A DNA stretch of 16,184 nucleotides from contig JAPYSD010000028.1 in assembly GCA_029936705.1 (NCBI GenBank), positions 1-16,184 on the forward strand, in the 5' to 3' direction. Source of the DNA: Croceicoccus sp. GTDB lineage: Bacteria; Pseudomonadota; Alphaproteobacteria; Sphingomonadales; Sphingomonadaceae. A program made the translations under genes and the position numbers. How positions within the stretch are numbered: the first letter of the stretch is position 1; each line of letters opens with the position of its first letter. Under the pieces are notes generated by a model that saw only the letters and a list, made by a program, of their open reading frames with translations, was not told the DNA's origin and did not search any database. Below are positions 1 to 6,988 of this stretch, in pieces.

Positions 1-490
1 GCTGCGCATAGCGCAACGAGCCATAGGCCGAGGTGCGCTCCGCGAAATCCAGCCGCCCGCGCGCGCCAACCGCCCACTGGTCGGAATTCTCGCTGGTGGT
101 ATCGAAATAGCGGCGCAGCAGCGCATCGGCTTCCAGCCGGATCTGATGCCGGTCGAGGTCGGGCTGAACGGCCACGCTGGGACGCGCCACGAACACCGTG
201 TCCGCCACCTCGAACGTGTCGGTGTTGTAGATGTTGGTGTCATGCTCGATGTCGAAGTCGATGCGCGGATATACGACGACGCCGTTCACGCGCACGCCTT
301 CGGTCTCGGGGCGCAGCAACAGGCTTTCGGGCGTGTCGACGCCCAGGGGCTGCGCCTGCGCCGCGGAATGCACGATCATCGCGGCGGCAAAGCCGACCGT
401 TACCCGGGCCGCGGACCCGGTCATCAGGTTCATGCCCGAGGCGCCCAGGCGCAGGCCGCGTGAAAGCCCGCGCGAAATCTCACGGGCCAC
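1..490 (-). CDS. Outer-membrane beta-barrel protein, BBP2_2-like (partial, C-terminus outside window)
   Basis: This is the N-terminal part of a probable outer-membrane beta-barrel protein that runs off the left edge. After a signal peptide (hydrophobic VTVGFAAAMIV, cleavage likely after the AQA before QPLGV) come alternating-residue stretches such as VVVYPRIDFDIEHDTNIY, then a conserved-looking RPSVAV and RLEADALLRRYF. This matches what I know of the BBP2_2 family of polysaccharide-locus barrels. The start is uncertain. GTG at 490 has a GAGGG about 4 bases upstream but gives a signal peptide of about 46 residues; ATG at 433 gives a normal 27-residue peptide but lacks a clear ribosome site. 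The frame stays open to an ATG at 718. The nearby Wza-like lipoprotein gene suggests a role in polysaccharide export or surface attachment, which is inference. Confidence is good for the class and low for the exact start. Confidence 0.72.
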   Translation of the reverse strand, partial: MAREISRGLSRGLRLGASGMNLMTGSAARVTVGFAAAMIVHSAAQAQPLGVDTPESLLLRPETEGVRVNGVVVYPRIDFDIEHDTNIYNTDTFEVADTVFVARPSVAVQPDLDRHQIRLEADALLRRYFDTTSENSDQWAVGARGRLDFAERTSAYGSLRYAQ

Positions 491-527
491 CCGGCCCTCG
501 CTCTTCTTAAGAATGATACTTGACCCC

Positions 528-547
528 CAAAAGTCGTAACTCTTTTG
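528..547. promoter_or_regulatory. Candidate operator palindrome upstream of the barrel gene
   Basis: Arms CAAAAG (528-533) and CTTTTG (542-547) form a perfect 6-bp inverted repeat with an 8-bp centre. It lies in a locally AT-richer patch 37 bases upstream of the GTG at 490 and 94 bases upstream of the ATG at 433. The size suits a dimeric regulator. A palindrome of similar layout lies upstream of the export gene (1202-1223). Regulator binding is inference. Confidence 0.35.
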
Positions 548-714
548 TTTTTCCCTGCCCGCTCCGGAGAACGGGACATCCCGAGCCAAAACGGCCCCGC
601 CATACGCGGCCATGGCTTCATAGCCATTAACCGTGAATTTCGCGTTGCGTGCCTTGGTGAAGAAGTGATTGCCGCGCGTGACAGCCTGCGCGGGTTGCCG
701 CGTCAACCGGGCGC

Positions 715-1104
715 TCATCGCCATTCCCCCAGCGCGCGATAGGCAGAGAGCGGAGCGCGGCCAGACCCAAGCCCGGCGGCAGCGGCGAAGAGCAGCGCCT
801 CACCGCAGATGCAGGGATCGGATGGCTTCCCGGCCTGCGCAAACGCGCGCTTTTCCGCCCTTCTGACGCAGGCCCTGCGCACATCGGCAGGCAGCGAGCG
901 GGCAAGCGCGACCAAGATGTCGTCGTCCTGGCGGAGCGCTGCGGCACCGTCACCGCGTGCGCGGCGCGCGGTACGCGCGTCGGCGGTCCGGGCAGTAGCC
1001 CGCTCCGCGCGCACGGTAAGTGCAGCGGCGCTTGCTGGCCCGGAACGCTGCAGCGCGGTCCGTTCAGGATTGAAGGTCAGGCAATCGAACAAATCGGAAT
1101 CCAC
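715..1104 (-). CDS. Hypothetical protein, Ala/Arg-rich
   Basis: I do not recognise this 129-residue product. It would begin with GTG (residues MDSDLFDCLT) because an in-frame TGA lies just upstream, and no convincing ribosome site is visible. It is rich in Ala and Arg, with a positively charged middle (residues about 31-52), a possible helix around DDDILVALARSLPADVRRACVRRAEKRA, and a CIC pair near residue 98. Codons favour G or C at the third position, which supports coding, but in GC-rich DNA such frames also arise by chance, and overlapping frames exist on both strands. Its stop codon overlaps an ATG at 718 that is in frame with the downstream barrel gene. It reads away from the divergent export gene. 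Confidence 0.4.
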   Translation of the reverse strand: MDSDLFDCLTFNPERTALQRSGPASAAALTVRAERATARTADARTARRARGDGAAALRQDDDILVALARSLPADVRRACVRRAEKRAFAQAGKPSDPCICGEALLFAAAAGLGSGRAPLSAYRALGEWR

Positions 1105-1201
1105 ATGGCATCAATTTACAGGTCATGATCGCCTGCCTCGCACTTTTCGGCAAACGCGCATCCGACTTACCCCTGCCTATCCGGTGGGGGAGCGGACAAG
1201 G

Positions 1202-1223
1202 CAAAAGGGGTTGTCCCCTATTG
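1202..1223. promoter_or_regulatory. Candidate operator palindrome upstream of the export gene
   Basis: Arms CAAAAGGGG (1202-1210) and CCCCTATTG (1215-1223) flank TTGT and match as an inverted repeat at 8 of 9 pairs. The site ends 93 bases before the ATG at 1317. It shares the outer CAAAAG and the TTG end with the palindrome upstream of the barrel gene, in the same orientation relative to the gene. A short stem in RNA is an alternative reading, but no T-run follows. Confidence 0.35.
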
Positions 1224-1261
1224 GTAATGGTTGAAAAGGCTCGGGAACCCTACTGTTCAGT

Positions 1262-1279
1262 CATACGGACTTCTGTATG
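1262..1279. promoter_or_regulatory. Short inverted repeat in the export gene leader
   Basis: CATAC (1262-1266) and GTATG (1275-1279) are perfect 5-bp arms with an 8-base gap, 37 bases before the ATG at 1317. It could be a second regulator half-site pair or a weak leader hairpin. Arms this short can occur by chance. Confidence 0.2.
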
Positions 1280-1316
1280 AAGATTCGTAATGATGTGTTT
1301 CGACGGGAGAATAAAG

Positions 1317-1946
1317 ATGTCCACGCCTGCCGAGCTTCGCTGCAATAATGTCCCGGGCCGCCGGTCGATGCGCGCCGCCCTTGTTTCGGGCGCCATCGCG
1401 GTCGCCGCGCTGGGCCTGTCGGGCTGCGCCAGCACCGATTACCCGGTCAGCAGCGTGGCCGACGCCAATACCTCGGTCAGCTCGGGCTATGCGGTCGCTG
1501 CCGGTGACAATCTCAAGGTCACCGTTTTCGACGAGCCTTCGCTTACCGGCGAATTCCTGATCGACAGCGCGGGCAACCTGGCCATGCCGCTGATCGAGAA
1601 GGTGCAGGTCGGCGGGAAGAACCCGAACGAGGTGGCCGGGCTGATCAGTTCGCAACTGCGGGCTGGCGGATACGTTCTCGACCCCAAGGTCTCGGTCGAA
1701 GTCCTCGCCTATCGCCCCGTATATGTTCTGGGCGAAGTCTCGCAGCCGGGTGAATATCCTTATTCGCCAGACCTGACTTTCTTTCAGGCTATTGCAAAAG
1801 CCGGAGGTTTTACACCGCGCGCAAACAAAACAATGGTTGTTTTGCAGCGTTCGGCCTGGTCGACGCCGCGTACGATTAAGCTTACGGATGAGCCACTTAT
1901 GATCGCTCCGGGCGACACGGTGATCATCGGAGAATCGTTCCTCTGA
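1317..1946 (+). CDS. Wza-like polysaccharide export lipoprotein
   Basis: This 209-residue protein belongs to the polysaccharide biosynthesis/export family (Wza/GfcE/KpsD type), which forms or gates the outer-membrane exit for capsule or exopolysaccharide. A hydrophobic signal segment ends in a lipobox LSGC with the lipidated Cys at residue 37. The Poly_export domain follows (YAVAAGDNLKVTVFDEPSL to about residue 127), then one SLBB-like segment (PVYVLGEVSQPGEYPY to AGGFTPRANK) and a closing APGDTVIIGES. It is shorter than E. coli Wza (about 380 residues) and lacks the C-terminal helical barrel segment, like many alphaproteobacterial members. The start at 1317 is chosen because GGGAG lies 7 bases upstream; ATG at 1290 is in frame but less well placed. 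It diverges from the barrel gene and precedes a LuxR-type regulator gene. Confidence 0.9.
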   Translation: MSTPAELRCNNVPGRRSMRAALVSGAIAVAALGLSGCASTDYPVSSVADANTSVSSGYAVAAGDNLKVTVFDEPSLTGEFLIDSAGNLAMPLIEKVQVGGKNPNEVAGLISSQLRAGGYVLDPKVSVEVLAYRPVYVLGEVSQPGEYPYSPDLTFFQAIAKAGGFTPRANKTMVVLQRSAWSTPRTIKLTDEPLMIAPGDTVIIGESFL

Positions 1947-2095
1947 GTGTGCCAAACCGGGACATTAAGATTCGGTATACCTTTTGAAATTGCGTTTTGC
2001 GCCGGATTCCCATTTTGTTGCGACTGCGAACGGATGATTCGACCTCTCCTGGGGGGGATTGGGGTCGAGGGATGTCATCCTGAATGCGTAGTAAC

Positions 2096-2108
2096 GCCGC
2101 CTGGCGGC
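2096..2108. promoter_or_regulatory. GC-rich palindrome before the regulator start
   Basis: GCCGCC (2096-2101) and GGCGGC (2103-2108) are perfect 6-bp arms around one T. The site ends 21 bases before the ATG at 2130, just upstream of the GTGGGGG ribosome-site region. It may be an autoregulatory operator or, with so small a centre, a DNA rather than RNA element. The rest of the 183-base gap after 1946 holds only a GGTATACC palindrome at 1974-1981 and no recognisable gene. Confidence 0.25.
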
Positions 2109-2129
2109 AACAGACGTGGGGGTTCCATA

Positions 2130-2807
2130 ATGTCCGATCTTGTTTCTCTTATCTGCCGCAACCCGCTTCAACGCGAAGGGCTTGCGCGGATCCTGTCCGC
2201 TTCCGATTTCGAAGTGCTGTCGTCGGCTGCCGACGTCCGTGACGTCGACTGGGCGCAGACCGACGGCAATGCGCTGGCGGTCATCGATACCGACCTGACC
2301 ACCGACGCGGTGGGCGCGGTCCAGTCGATCCTTGCGCAGAACCCGACGCTCAAGTGCGTTCTGCTCGTCGACATGCTCGACATGCGGGTGATGCTGGACG
2401 CATTCCGCGCCGGTGCCCATGCCTATCTGGTGAAGGACATGGATTACGTTCCGCTCGTCACCACGCTGAAGCTGGCGGCGCAGGGGCAGAAGATCGTTCC
2501 GCCGAACATCATCGACGCGCTCGAGGGCCAGGCGCTCAGCTTCTCCGACCCTGCGGGTGCGGAAAAGGCGCTGGATTCGGCCAATCTCTCGCAGCGCGAA
2601 ACCGATGTGCTGTGCTGCCTGATGGCCGGTCATTCGAACAAGGTGATCGCCCGTTCGCTGGATGTGAGCGAGGCGACCGTCAAGGTTCACGTCAAGGCGA
2701 TCCTGCGCAAGCTGAAGGTCGGCAACCGGACGCAGGCCGCGATCTGGGCCACCAACAAGAGCGTCGGCACCCATTCGCCGATGGGGGCGCAGCTGCTCGC
2801 CATGTAA
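2130..2807 (+). CDS. LuxR/NarL-family regulator with atypical receiver domain
   Basis: This 225-residue transcription regulator has an N-terminal receiver-like domain (about 3-120) and a canonical GerE/LuxR helix-turn-helix (about 151-210: LSQRETDVLCCLMAGHSNKVIA, then VSEATVKVHVKAILRKL). In the receiver, the likely phospho-acceptor Asp53 (AVIDTDL) and Lys102 (YLVKDMD) are present. The acidic pair normally found near the N-terminus is replaced by C-R-N in LICRNPLQREGL, and the usual Ser/Thr position reads LLVDM. It may therefore not be controlled by ordinary phosphorylation. No histidine kinase is adjacent. The frame is open back to 1947, but ATG 2130 starts the receiver fold and follows a GTGGGGG tract. 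Its place after the export gene suggests control of surface-polysaccharide genes, which is inference. Confidence 0.88.
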   Translation: MSDLVSLICRNPLQREGLARILSASDFEVLSSAADVRDVDWAQTDGNALAVIDTDLTTDAVGAVQSILAQNPTLKCVLLVDMLDMRVMLDAFRAGAHAYLVKDMDYVPLVTTLKLAAQGQKIVPPNIIDALEGQALSFSDPAGAEKALDSANLSQRETDVLCCLMAGHSNKVIARSLDVSEATVKVHVKAILRKLKVGNRTQAAIWATNKSVGTHSPMGAQLLAM

Positions 2808-2830
2808 GGCTTGCATCGTCGCGTAATCGG

Positions 2831-2867
2831 AAGGGCGGCGCGGTCGGGGGGATCGCGCCGCCCTTTT
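2831..2867 (+). terminator. Rho-independent terminator of the regulator gene
   Basis: A perfect 12-bp stem, AAGGGCGGCGCG (2831-2842) pairing with CGCGCCGCCCTT (2854-2865), has an 11-base G-rich loop and runs into TTTT at 2864-2867. It begins 24 bases after the regulator stop. It lies between convergent genes; the minus-strand reading lacks a T-run, so it mainly serves the plus strand. Confidence 0.88.
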
Positions 2868-2897
2868 CCGTTGCGCCGTTCAGCCGCTTTCTGTGTC

Positions 2898-4223
2898 CTA
2901 TTTGACCGCAAGCCGGCTGCGATCGCGCATCATGTGGCGCAGTGCGGCGTCATCCTCGGGCAGGCACTGGTCGTCCGACGGCCGCTTGATCGAGCGGCAA
3001 TCCCATAGCGCGCGGTCCAGCCCCGAATTGCCGTCGCGCGTATAAAGGAAGGCGGGCCGACCCTCGGGCGTGCGTCCCGCGGGATAGCCGATGACCTGGC
3101 AATCCGCCTGCCCTTCGCACCGGTCGAGCGCCGCCATGGCCCAGCGGCCCGAGGGCTGCTTCATGTCGAGGCCCATCACGATCCGCTGATCGTCCTGTCC
3201 CTTGATCGCCTGGCCCGCCGAACCCTGCGGCAGCGTGGCGATCATCCCGGCAAAGCTCTGGTCATCTGCGGACAGCGCATCGCCCGTGGCCGATGCGTCG
3301 TCGTGGTTGCCCAGCCATGCCAGCTTGGCGATGCGCGGTTCCTCGCGCTGGCCCTGGTCGCGGAATACGCGGCGGCTGCCGAAGCCGCCCGGCCAGCGAT
3401 AGAAGATATGCGGACCCACGCGGGCGATCTTCTGGAGGTTGGGGCTCCAGTACGGCACGACATATTCGGCGTGGTAATGGGTCGCGGTGCCGACGGCCTT
3501 GTCGATGCCGCCGTCCAGCGCTTCTTCCGCGACCTTCTTTGCCGCCAGCCACTGCGCAGCGCTGGGGCGGCGGCGCAAGGCTCCGTCGCAGGTAAAGGTG
3601 AACTGGCAGCCGGTCTTGCGCTCGGCGCCTTCGAAAACGACCTCGCACACGGTCTTGGGATAGGCCGGATGGCGCACGCGGTTCAGCACGACCTGCGCGA
3701 CCGCCCGCTGACCCTCACGGTCCGATCCCGCCTCGTAGAACGCGGCGGCGGCGAGGCAATCGGCGGCACGGGTGCGGTCGTCCGCACTGGCGTTGAAGCG
3801 AAAGGCGGCGGGCATTTCCGGCTTGCCGTCGAACGGCCGCTCGCCGTTGATGAGGGCGGCGCTTTCCTCGTCGATTTCCATCACGTCGAGCGCCGCGGTC
3901 TGCTCCGCCGCGACCTCGACCGGCGGCAGTTTGTCCGTGCCGGGCGCGGCCCTGGCCACGGAAACGCCATCGGATGGCGCAGTTTCGAACGCGCCCAGCC
4001 CCCATGCCGCCAGCGATGCGCCTGCCAGCAGCAGCGGCAGGCCCAGCCCGACCATCCGCATCCTGTTCGAGAAGATCCCCTGCCCCGATGCCGGGGTTTC
4101 GCCCGCGGCAGTCCCGGTATCGCCATGTCCGTCATTGGGCCCGTCACTGGCCGCATCACTGGCCCCGTCGGCGGGCGGCAGGGCTGCGGGGAGTTCGGGA
4201 CTCGAAGGGCGATCCACTGCCAT
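2898..4223 (-). CDS. SleB-type cell-wall hydrolase, membrane-anchored
   Basis: This 441-residue protein carries a Hydrolase_2 (SleB/CwlJ) domain, a family that cleaves peptidoglycan. The domain spans about residues 150-280: ADCLAAAAFYEAGSDREG with the probable catalytic Glu164, then AVAQVVLNRVRHPAYP, CQFTFTCDG, and ATHYHAEYVVPYWSP. A single membrane helix (about 57-76) follows an N-terminal tail of 50 residues rich in Ala, Asp, Pro and Gly, so the enzyme should be inner-membrane anchored and face the periplasm. The C-terminal 150 residues are not part of the core domain and carry paired cysteines (RCEGQADC, WDCRSIKRPSDDQC) that could form disulfides. In non-sporulating Alphaproteobacteria such proteins are thought to act in wall remodelling rather than germination. 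ATG 4223 is preferred over the longer frame from 4280; AAGGAG lies 13 bases upstream. Confidence 0.88.
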   Translation of the reverse strand: MAVDRPSSPELPAALPPADGASDAASDGPNDGHGDTGTAAGETPASGQGIFSNRMRMVGLGLPLLLAGASLAAWGLGAFETAPSDGVSVARAAPGTDKLPPVEVAAEQTAALDVMEIDEESAALINGERPFDGKPEMPAAFRFNASADDRTRAADCLAAAAFYEAGSDREGQRAVAQVVLNRVRHPAYPKTVCEVVFEGAERKTGCQFTFTCDGALRRRPSAAQWLAAKKVAEEALDGGIDKAVGTATHYHAEYVVPYWSPNLQKIARVGPHIFYRWPGGFGSRRVFRDQGQREEPRIAKLAWLGNHDDASATGDALSADDQSFAGMIATLPQGSAGQAIKGQDDQRIVMGLDMKQPSGRWAMAALDRCEGQADCQVIGYPAGRTPEGRPAFLYTRDGNSGLDRALWDCRSIKRPSDDQCLPEDDAALRHMMRDRSRLAVK

Positions 4224-4387
4224 GCGTGGGACCTTGCTCCTTCCCCCGCCAACCCGAAAGGTCGAATGCGGACTACCCATGCGGAATAAGGGGCAGTAAC
4301 GCTCTTGTTTAAATTCACAGCAAAAGGCGCTAGACTGCTGCCGGGCCGCTTGAAAGTCGAACCTGTTGAAAGCAAACGGCTCTCACC

Positions 4388-4852
4388 ATGCACGTCACCT
4401 GCGATCATTGTGCCAGCGATTACAGCGTGCCCAGCCATCTGCTGGGCGGCGAGGGTCGGCCATTGCGATGCGGCCAGTGCGGATCGCGCTGGTGGCAGCA
4501 GGGCGAAGGCACGACCATGCTGACCAAGGCGGGTAGCCGCACGCTGGTCGTGTCGTCGGGCGGCCGCTACCGCGAGGAGGGGCACCGCTTCACCTCGTTC
4601 TTCGATGGCATATCGAACCGTTTTACCGCGCAGCCCGACGATGCCACCGCACTGTCATCGCAGCGTTTCCAGCGCCTGCGCGAAACGCGCGGACAGCGCC
4701 GCCACCGCGAGACGAACGCCATCGTCGAGGCGGAGTTCAAGGAGATCCGCGACTTTGGCCGACTGCGCGACACGATGCGCATCTGGCTGCCGCGTGTCGT
4801 GGTCATCGGCCTGTTCGTCGCCGCCCTGCTGGTGCTGGTTTTCGCGTCCTGA
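4388..4852 (+). CDS. MJ0042-type zinc-ribbon membrane protein
   Basis: This 154-residue protein begins with a zinc ribbon of the MJ0042/zinc_ribbon_4-5 kind: Cys5-x2-Cys8 and Cys28-x2-Cys31, with the family spacing (YSVPSHLLGGEGRPLRC) between them. A charged middle rich in Arg and Glu (residues about 90-125, RFQRLRETRGQRRHRE) is followed by a single C-terminal membrane helix (about 134-153). The zinc ribbon is therefore likely cytoplasmic and tethered to the inner membrane. The family is widespread in Alphaproteobacteria, where its molecular role is poorly defined. It diverges from the hydrolase gene; the 164-base gap between them must hold both promoters. A possible -10 element TAGACT is visible near 4330, without a convincing -35. 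Confidence 0.82.
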   Translation: MHVTCDHCASDYSVPSHLLGGEGRPLRCGQCGSRWWQQGEGTTMLTKAGSRTLVVSSGGRYREEGHRFTSFFDGISNRFTAQPDDATALSSQRFQRLRETRGQRRHRETNAIVEAEFKEIRDFGRLRDTMRIWLPRVVVIGLFVAALLVLVFAS

Positions 4853-4956
4853 AGCGCGCCCGGCTGCATAGTGCCTTGAACTAAGGCCACTTTGACGCCA
4901 GTTTTCCATGCATGATGTCCCGCAGTTCGCGGGCGCGATGCAAAGGCGATCAGCCC

Positions 4957-5571
4957 ATGATCCAGACCCGTTTCCGCCGCCCGGCGCTTGCCGCCGCCCT
5001 GCTGGCCTCGGCCATGCTGGCAGGCTGCGCCCCGTCGATGCAGCCGATCGAGGTGACGCGCTTTCATGCGCCCGCAATCGCGGACACCGCCCAATACGGC
5101 ACCATCGCGGTGCAGGCCGAGCCCGGCAGCGAGGGATCGCTGGCCCTCGCCCCCTACGAGCAGGCGGTCCGCGCCGAACTGGCGCAGATCGGCTTCGCCT
5201 CTGCCGCCGCGGGTAGCGCGGCACGCGTCGCCGAGGTGCGCGTATCGCGCAGCACCTGGCAGCCGGGCCGCGACGGCAGCCCCGTCAGCGTGGGCGTCGG
5301 CGGATCGACCGGCGGCTATGGCTCCGGCGTGGGCGTCGGGCTGGGCATCGACCTGTCGGGCCCTCCGGCCGAGCAGGTCAGCACGCAGCTTGCCGTCGTC
5401 ATCCGCGACCGGGCCAGCGGCGAATCCGTGTGGGAAGGCCGCGCCGAGCAGGTCGTCGATGCCGATAGCGCGCTGGCGCAGCCCGCCGCGTCCGCCCAGG
5501 CGCTGGCCGATGCGCTGTTCGTGGACTTTCCGGGCGAAAACGGCGAAAGCTTCAGCGTAAAGCCGAACTGA
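4957..5571 (+). CDS. DUF4136-like lipoprotein
   Basis: This is a 204-residue putative lipoprotein. The signal peptide LAAALLASAMLAGC ends in a lipobox with the lipidated Cys24. The mature part has an AYGTIAV-like strand (residues about 48-53), a YEQAVRAELAQIGF helix, a glycine-rich stretch (GVGGSTGGYGSGVGVGLGI), then LAVVIRDRASGESVWEGRA. The last motif, an inherited-looking 'x-x-D-x-x-[TS]-G-x-x-x-W-x-G' pattern, resembles DUF4136 proteins. The assignment rests on pattern memory, and function is unknown. ATG 4957 is chosen because it sits directly before the signal peptide and has AAAGG about 10 bases upstream; the ATG at 4912 would add a non-signal extension. Only 27 bases separate it from the following carboxypeptidase gene, so the two may be co-transcribed. 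Confidence 0.75.
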   Translation: MIQTRFRRPALAAALLASAMLAGCAPSMQPIEVTRFHAPAIADTAQYGTIAVQAEPGSEGSLALAPYEQAVRAELAQIGFASAAAGSAARVAEVRVSRSTWQPGRDGSPVSVGVGGSTGGYGSGVGVGLGIDLSGPPAEQVSTQLAVVIRDRASGESVWEGRAEQVVDADSALAQPAASAQALADALFVDFPGENGESFSVKPN

Positions 5572-5598
5572 CCGCTTCTTCGTTCCAGGATCATTCCC

Positions 5599-6732
5599 GT
5601 GCAGCCAATCGCCGTCCACGCCGCCTTTGACAGCGGCAATATCGAAGTCCGCCGCATTGCCGGTACCGGGGCATGGCTGCAGCTGCGGCCCGATCCGGGC
5701 AATGCGTTCAAGCAATGGTTCCATTTCGCGGTCACCGGCGCGGCGGGGCGCGAGCTGACGTTGAAGATCACCGACCTCAACGCCTCGGCCTATCCGGCGG
5801 GGTGGCCGGGCTATAACGCCTGCGTGACCGAGGACCGGCTGCGCTGGGACCGCGCGGCCAGCAGCTTCGACGCGAACGAGGACGGCGGCACGCTGACGAT
5901 CCGCTTCACGCCGCGCGGCGAACTGGCATGGTTCGCCTATTTCGCGCCCTTCTCGCTGGAGCGGCACATGGAGCTGGTCGCGCGCAGCGCCGCGGCAGAC
6001 GGTTTCGGCCACCGCGTGCTGGGCTGGTCGCTCGACGGGCGGCCCATCGACTGCCTGGAAGTCGGCGAGGGCGACAGCCACGTCTGGCTGTTCGCGCGCC
6101 AGCATCCGGGCGAGAGCATGGCCGAATGGTGGATGGAAGGCGCGCTGGCCAAGCTGACCGATCACAGCGACCCGGTGGCGCGGTCGCTGCGCAGGAAGGC
6201 GCGGTTCCACATCGTGCCCAATTGCAATCCCGACGGATCGATCCGCGGGCATTTGCGCACCAATGCGGCGGGCACCAATCTCAACCGCGAATGGGACACC
6301 CCCACGGCCGAGAAATCGCCCGAGGTGCTGGCGATCCGCGACGCGATGGACGAGACCGGCGTGCATTTCGCGATGGATGTCCACGGGGACGAGGCGATCC
6401 CCCACGTGTTCCTGGCAGGGTTCGAAGGCATGGCCGGGCTGAAGCCTCACCAGAAGCCGGGCTTCGACCGCTACAGCGAGCTGCTGGCCGCGCAGACCCC
6501 CGATTTCCAGACGCGCCACGGCTATCCGGTGACACCGTCGGGCCGGGGCAATCCGGCGATGGCGACCAACCAGCTGGCCGCGCGCTTCGGCTGCGTGTCG
6601 ATGACGCTGGAAATGCCGTTCAAGGATCACGATGACCTGCCCGACCCCGTCCAGGGGTGGAGCGCGGAACGATCGATGCAGCTGGGGCGCAGCTGCCTCG
6701 ACGCGCTGCACCTGTGGTTCGCGCAGAGTTAA
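5599..6732 (+). CDS. M14-family cytosolic-type zinc carboxypeptidase
   Basis: This 377-residue zinc carboxypeptidase resembles the M14 cytosolic carboxypeptidase (CCP/Nna1, M14-type with N-terminal beta domain) subfamily. Residues about 1-125 form the N-terminal beta-sandwich domain. The catalytic domain shows the zinc ligands His169 and Glu172 (RQHPGES) and His262 (DVHGDE), the substrate-carboxylate region TNLNREW (226-232), and the probable catalytic Glu338 (TLEMPFKD). There is no signal peptide, so it should act in the cytoplasm. In eukaryotes this subfamily trims glutamates from tubulin; bacterial substrates are largely unknown to me. The start is GTG with AGGA 8 bases upstream. It lies 27 bases after the lipoprotein gene. 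Confidence 0.88.
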   Translation: MQPIAVHAAFDSGNIEVRRIAGTGAWLQLRPDPGNAFKQWFHFAVTGAAGRELTLKITDLNASAYPAGWPGYNACVTEDRLRWDRAASSFDANEDGGTLTIRFTPRGELAWFAYFAPFSLERHMELVARSAAADGFGHRVLGWSLDGRPIDCLEVGEGDSHVWLFARQHPGESMAEWWMEGALAKLTDHSDPVARSLRRKARFHIVPNCNPDGSIRGHLRTNAAGTNLNREWDTPTAEKSPEVLAIRDAMDETGVHFAMDVHGDEAIPHVFLAGFEGMAGLKPHQKPGFDRYSELLAAQTPDFQTRHGYPVTPSGRGNPAMATNQLAARFGCVSMTLEMPFKDHDDLPDPVQGWSAERSMQLGRSCLDALHLWFAQS

Positions 6733-6777
6733 CCGGCGTTTACCTTTTGGTAGGGTTTCGCGGCGCATGATCGCGCC

Positions 6778-6918
6778 ATGGCTCAACGAATCGCTCGCGC
6801 TGCCGTTTACCGGCCCACCGCCGACATGTCGGTCGCCCTTGCCGCCGCCGCGCGCTTCGCGATCGTGGCAGGCAGCGCCGCCGCGCTGATCCTGGCCGGG
6901 CCTTTCCTGCCCTTCTGA
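6778..6918 (+). CDS. Small hydrophobic protein, single membrane helix
   Basis: This is a 46-residue open frame in the gap between the carboxypeptidase gene and dapE. It has a basic N-terminus (MAQRIARAAVYR) and one long hydrophobic segment (about 17-44) ending in GPFLPF. Almost every codon ends in G or C, as in its neighbours, which supports coding. No clear ribosome site is visible. I do not recognise it; chance is possible in such GC-rich DNA. The rest of the gap (6733-6777 and 6919-6988) holds nothing I can assign. Confidence 0.42.
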   Translation: MAQRIARAAVYRPTADMSVALAAAARFAIVAGSAAALILAGPFLPF

Positions 6919-6988
6919 TCCGTCCCGCGATGGCGGTTTCACGCGGCGCTCTTTGCGAGCGGGCCGCGTTCGGCTAGGCGCTTTGGCG

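Noticed and set aside
809..1234. A plus-strand open frame of 141 codons overlapping the hypothetical minus gene
   Set aside because: Ser/Arg/Ala-rich, runs through the export gene's regulatory palindrome and has no start signal; less likely than the minus-strand frame.
4919..4933. Small CCCGC/GCGGG inverted repeat before the lipoprotein gene
   Set aside because: Only 5 bp of pure G/C with no T-run; expected by chance at this base composition.
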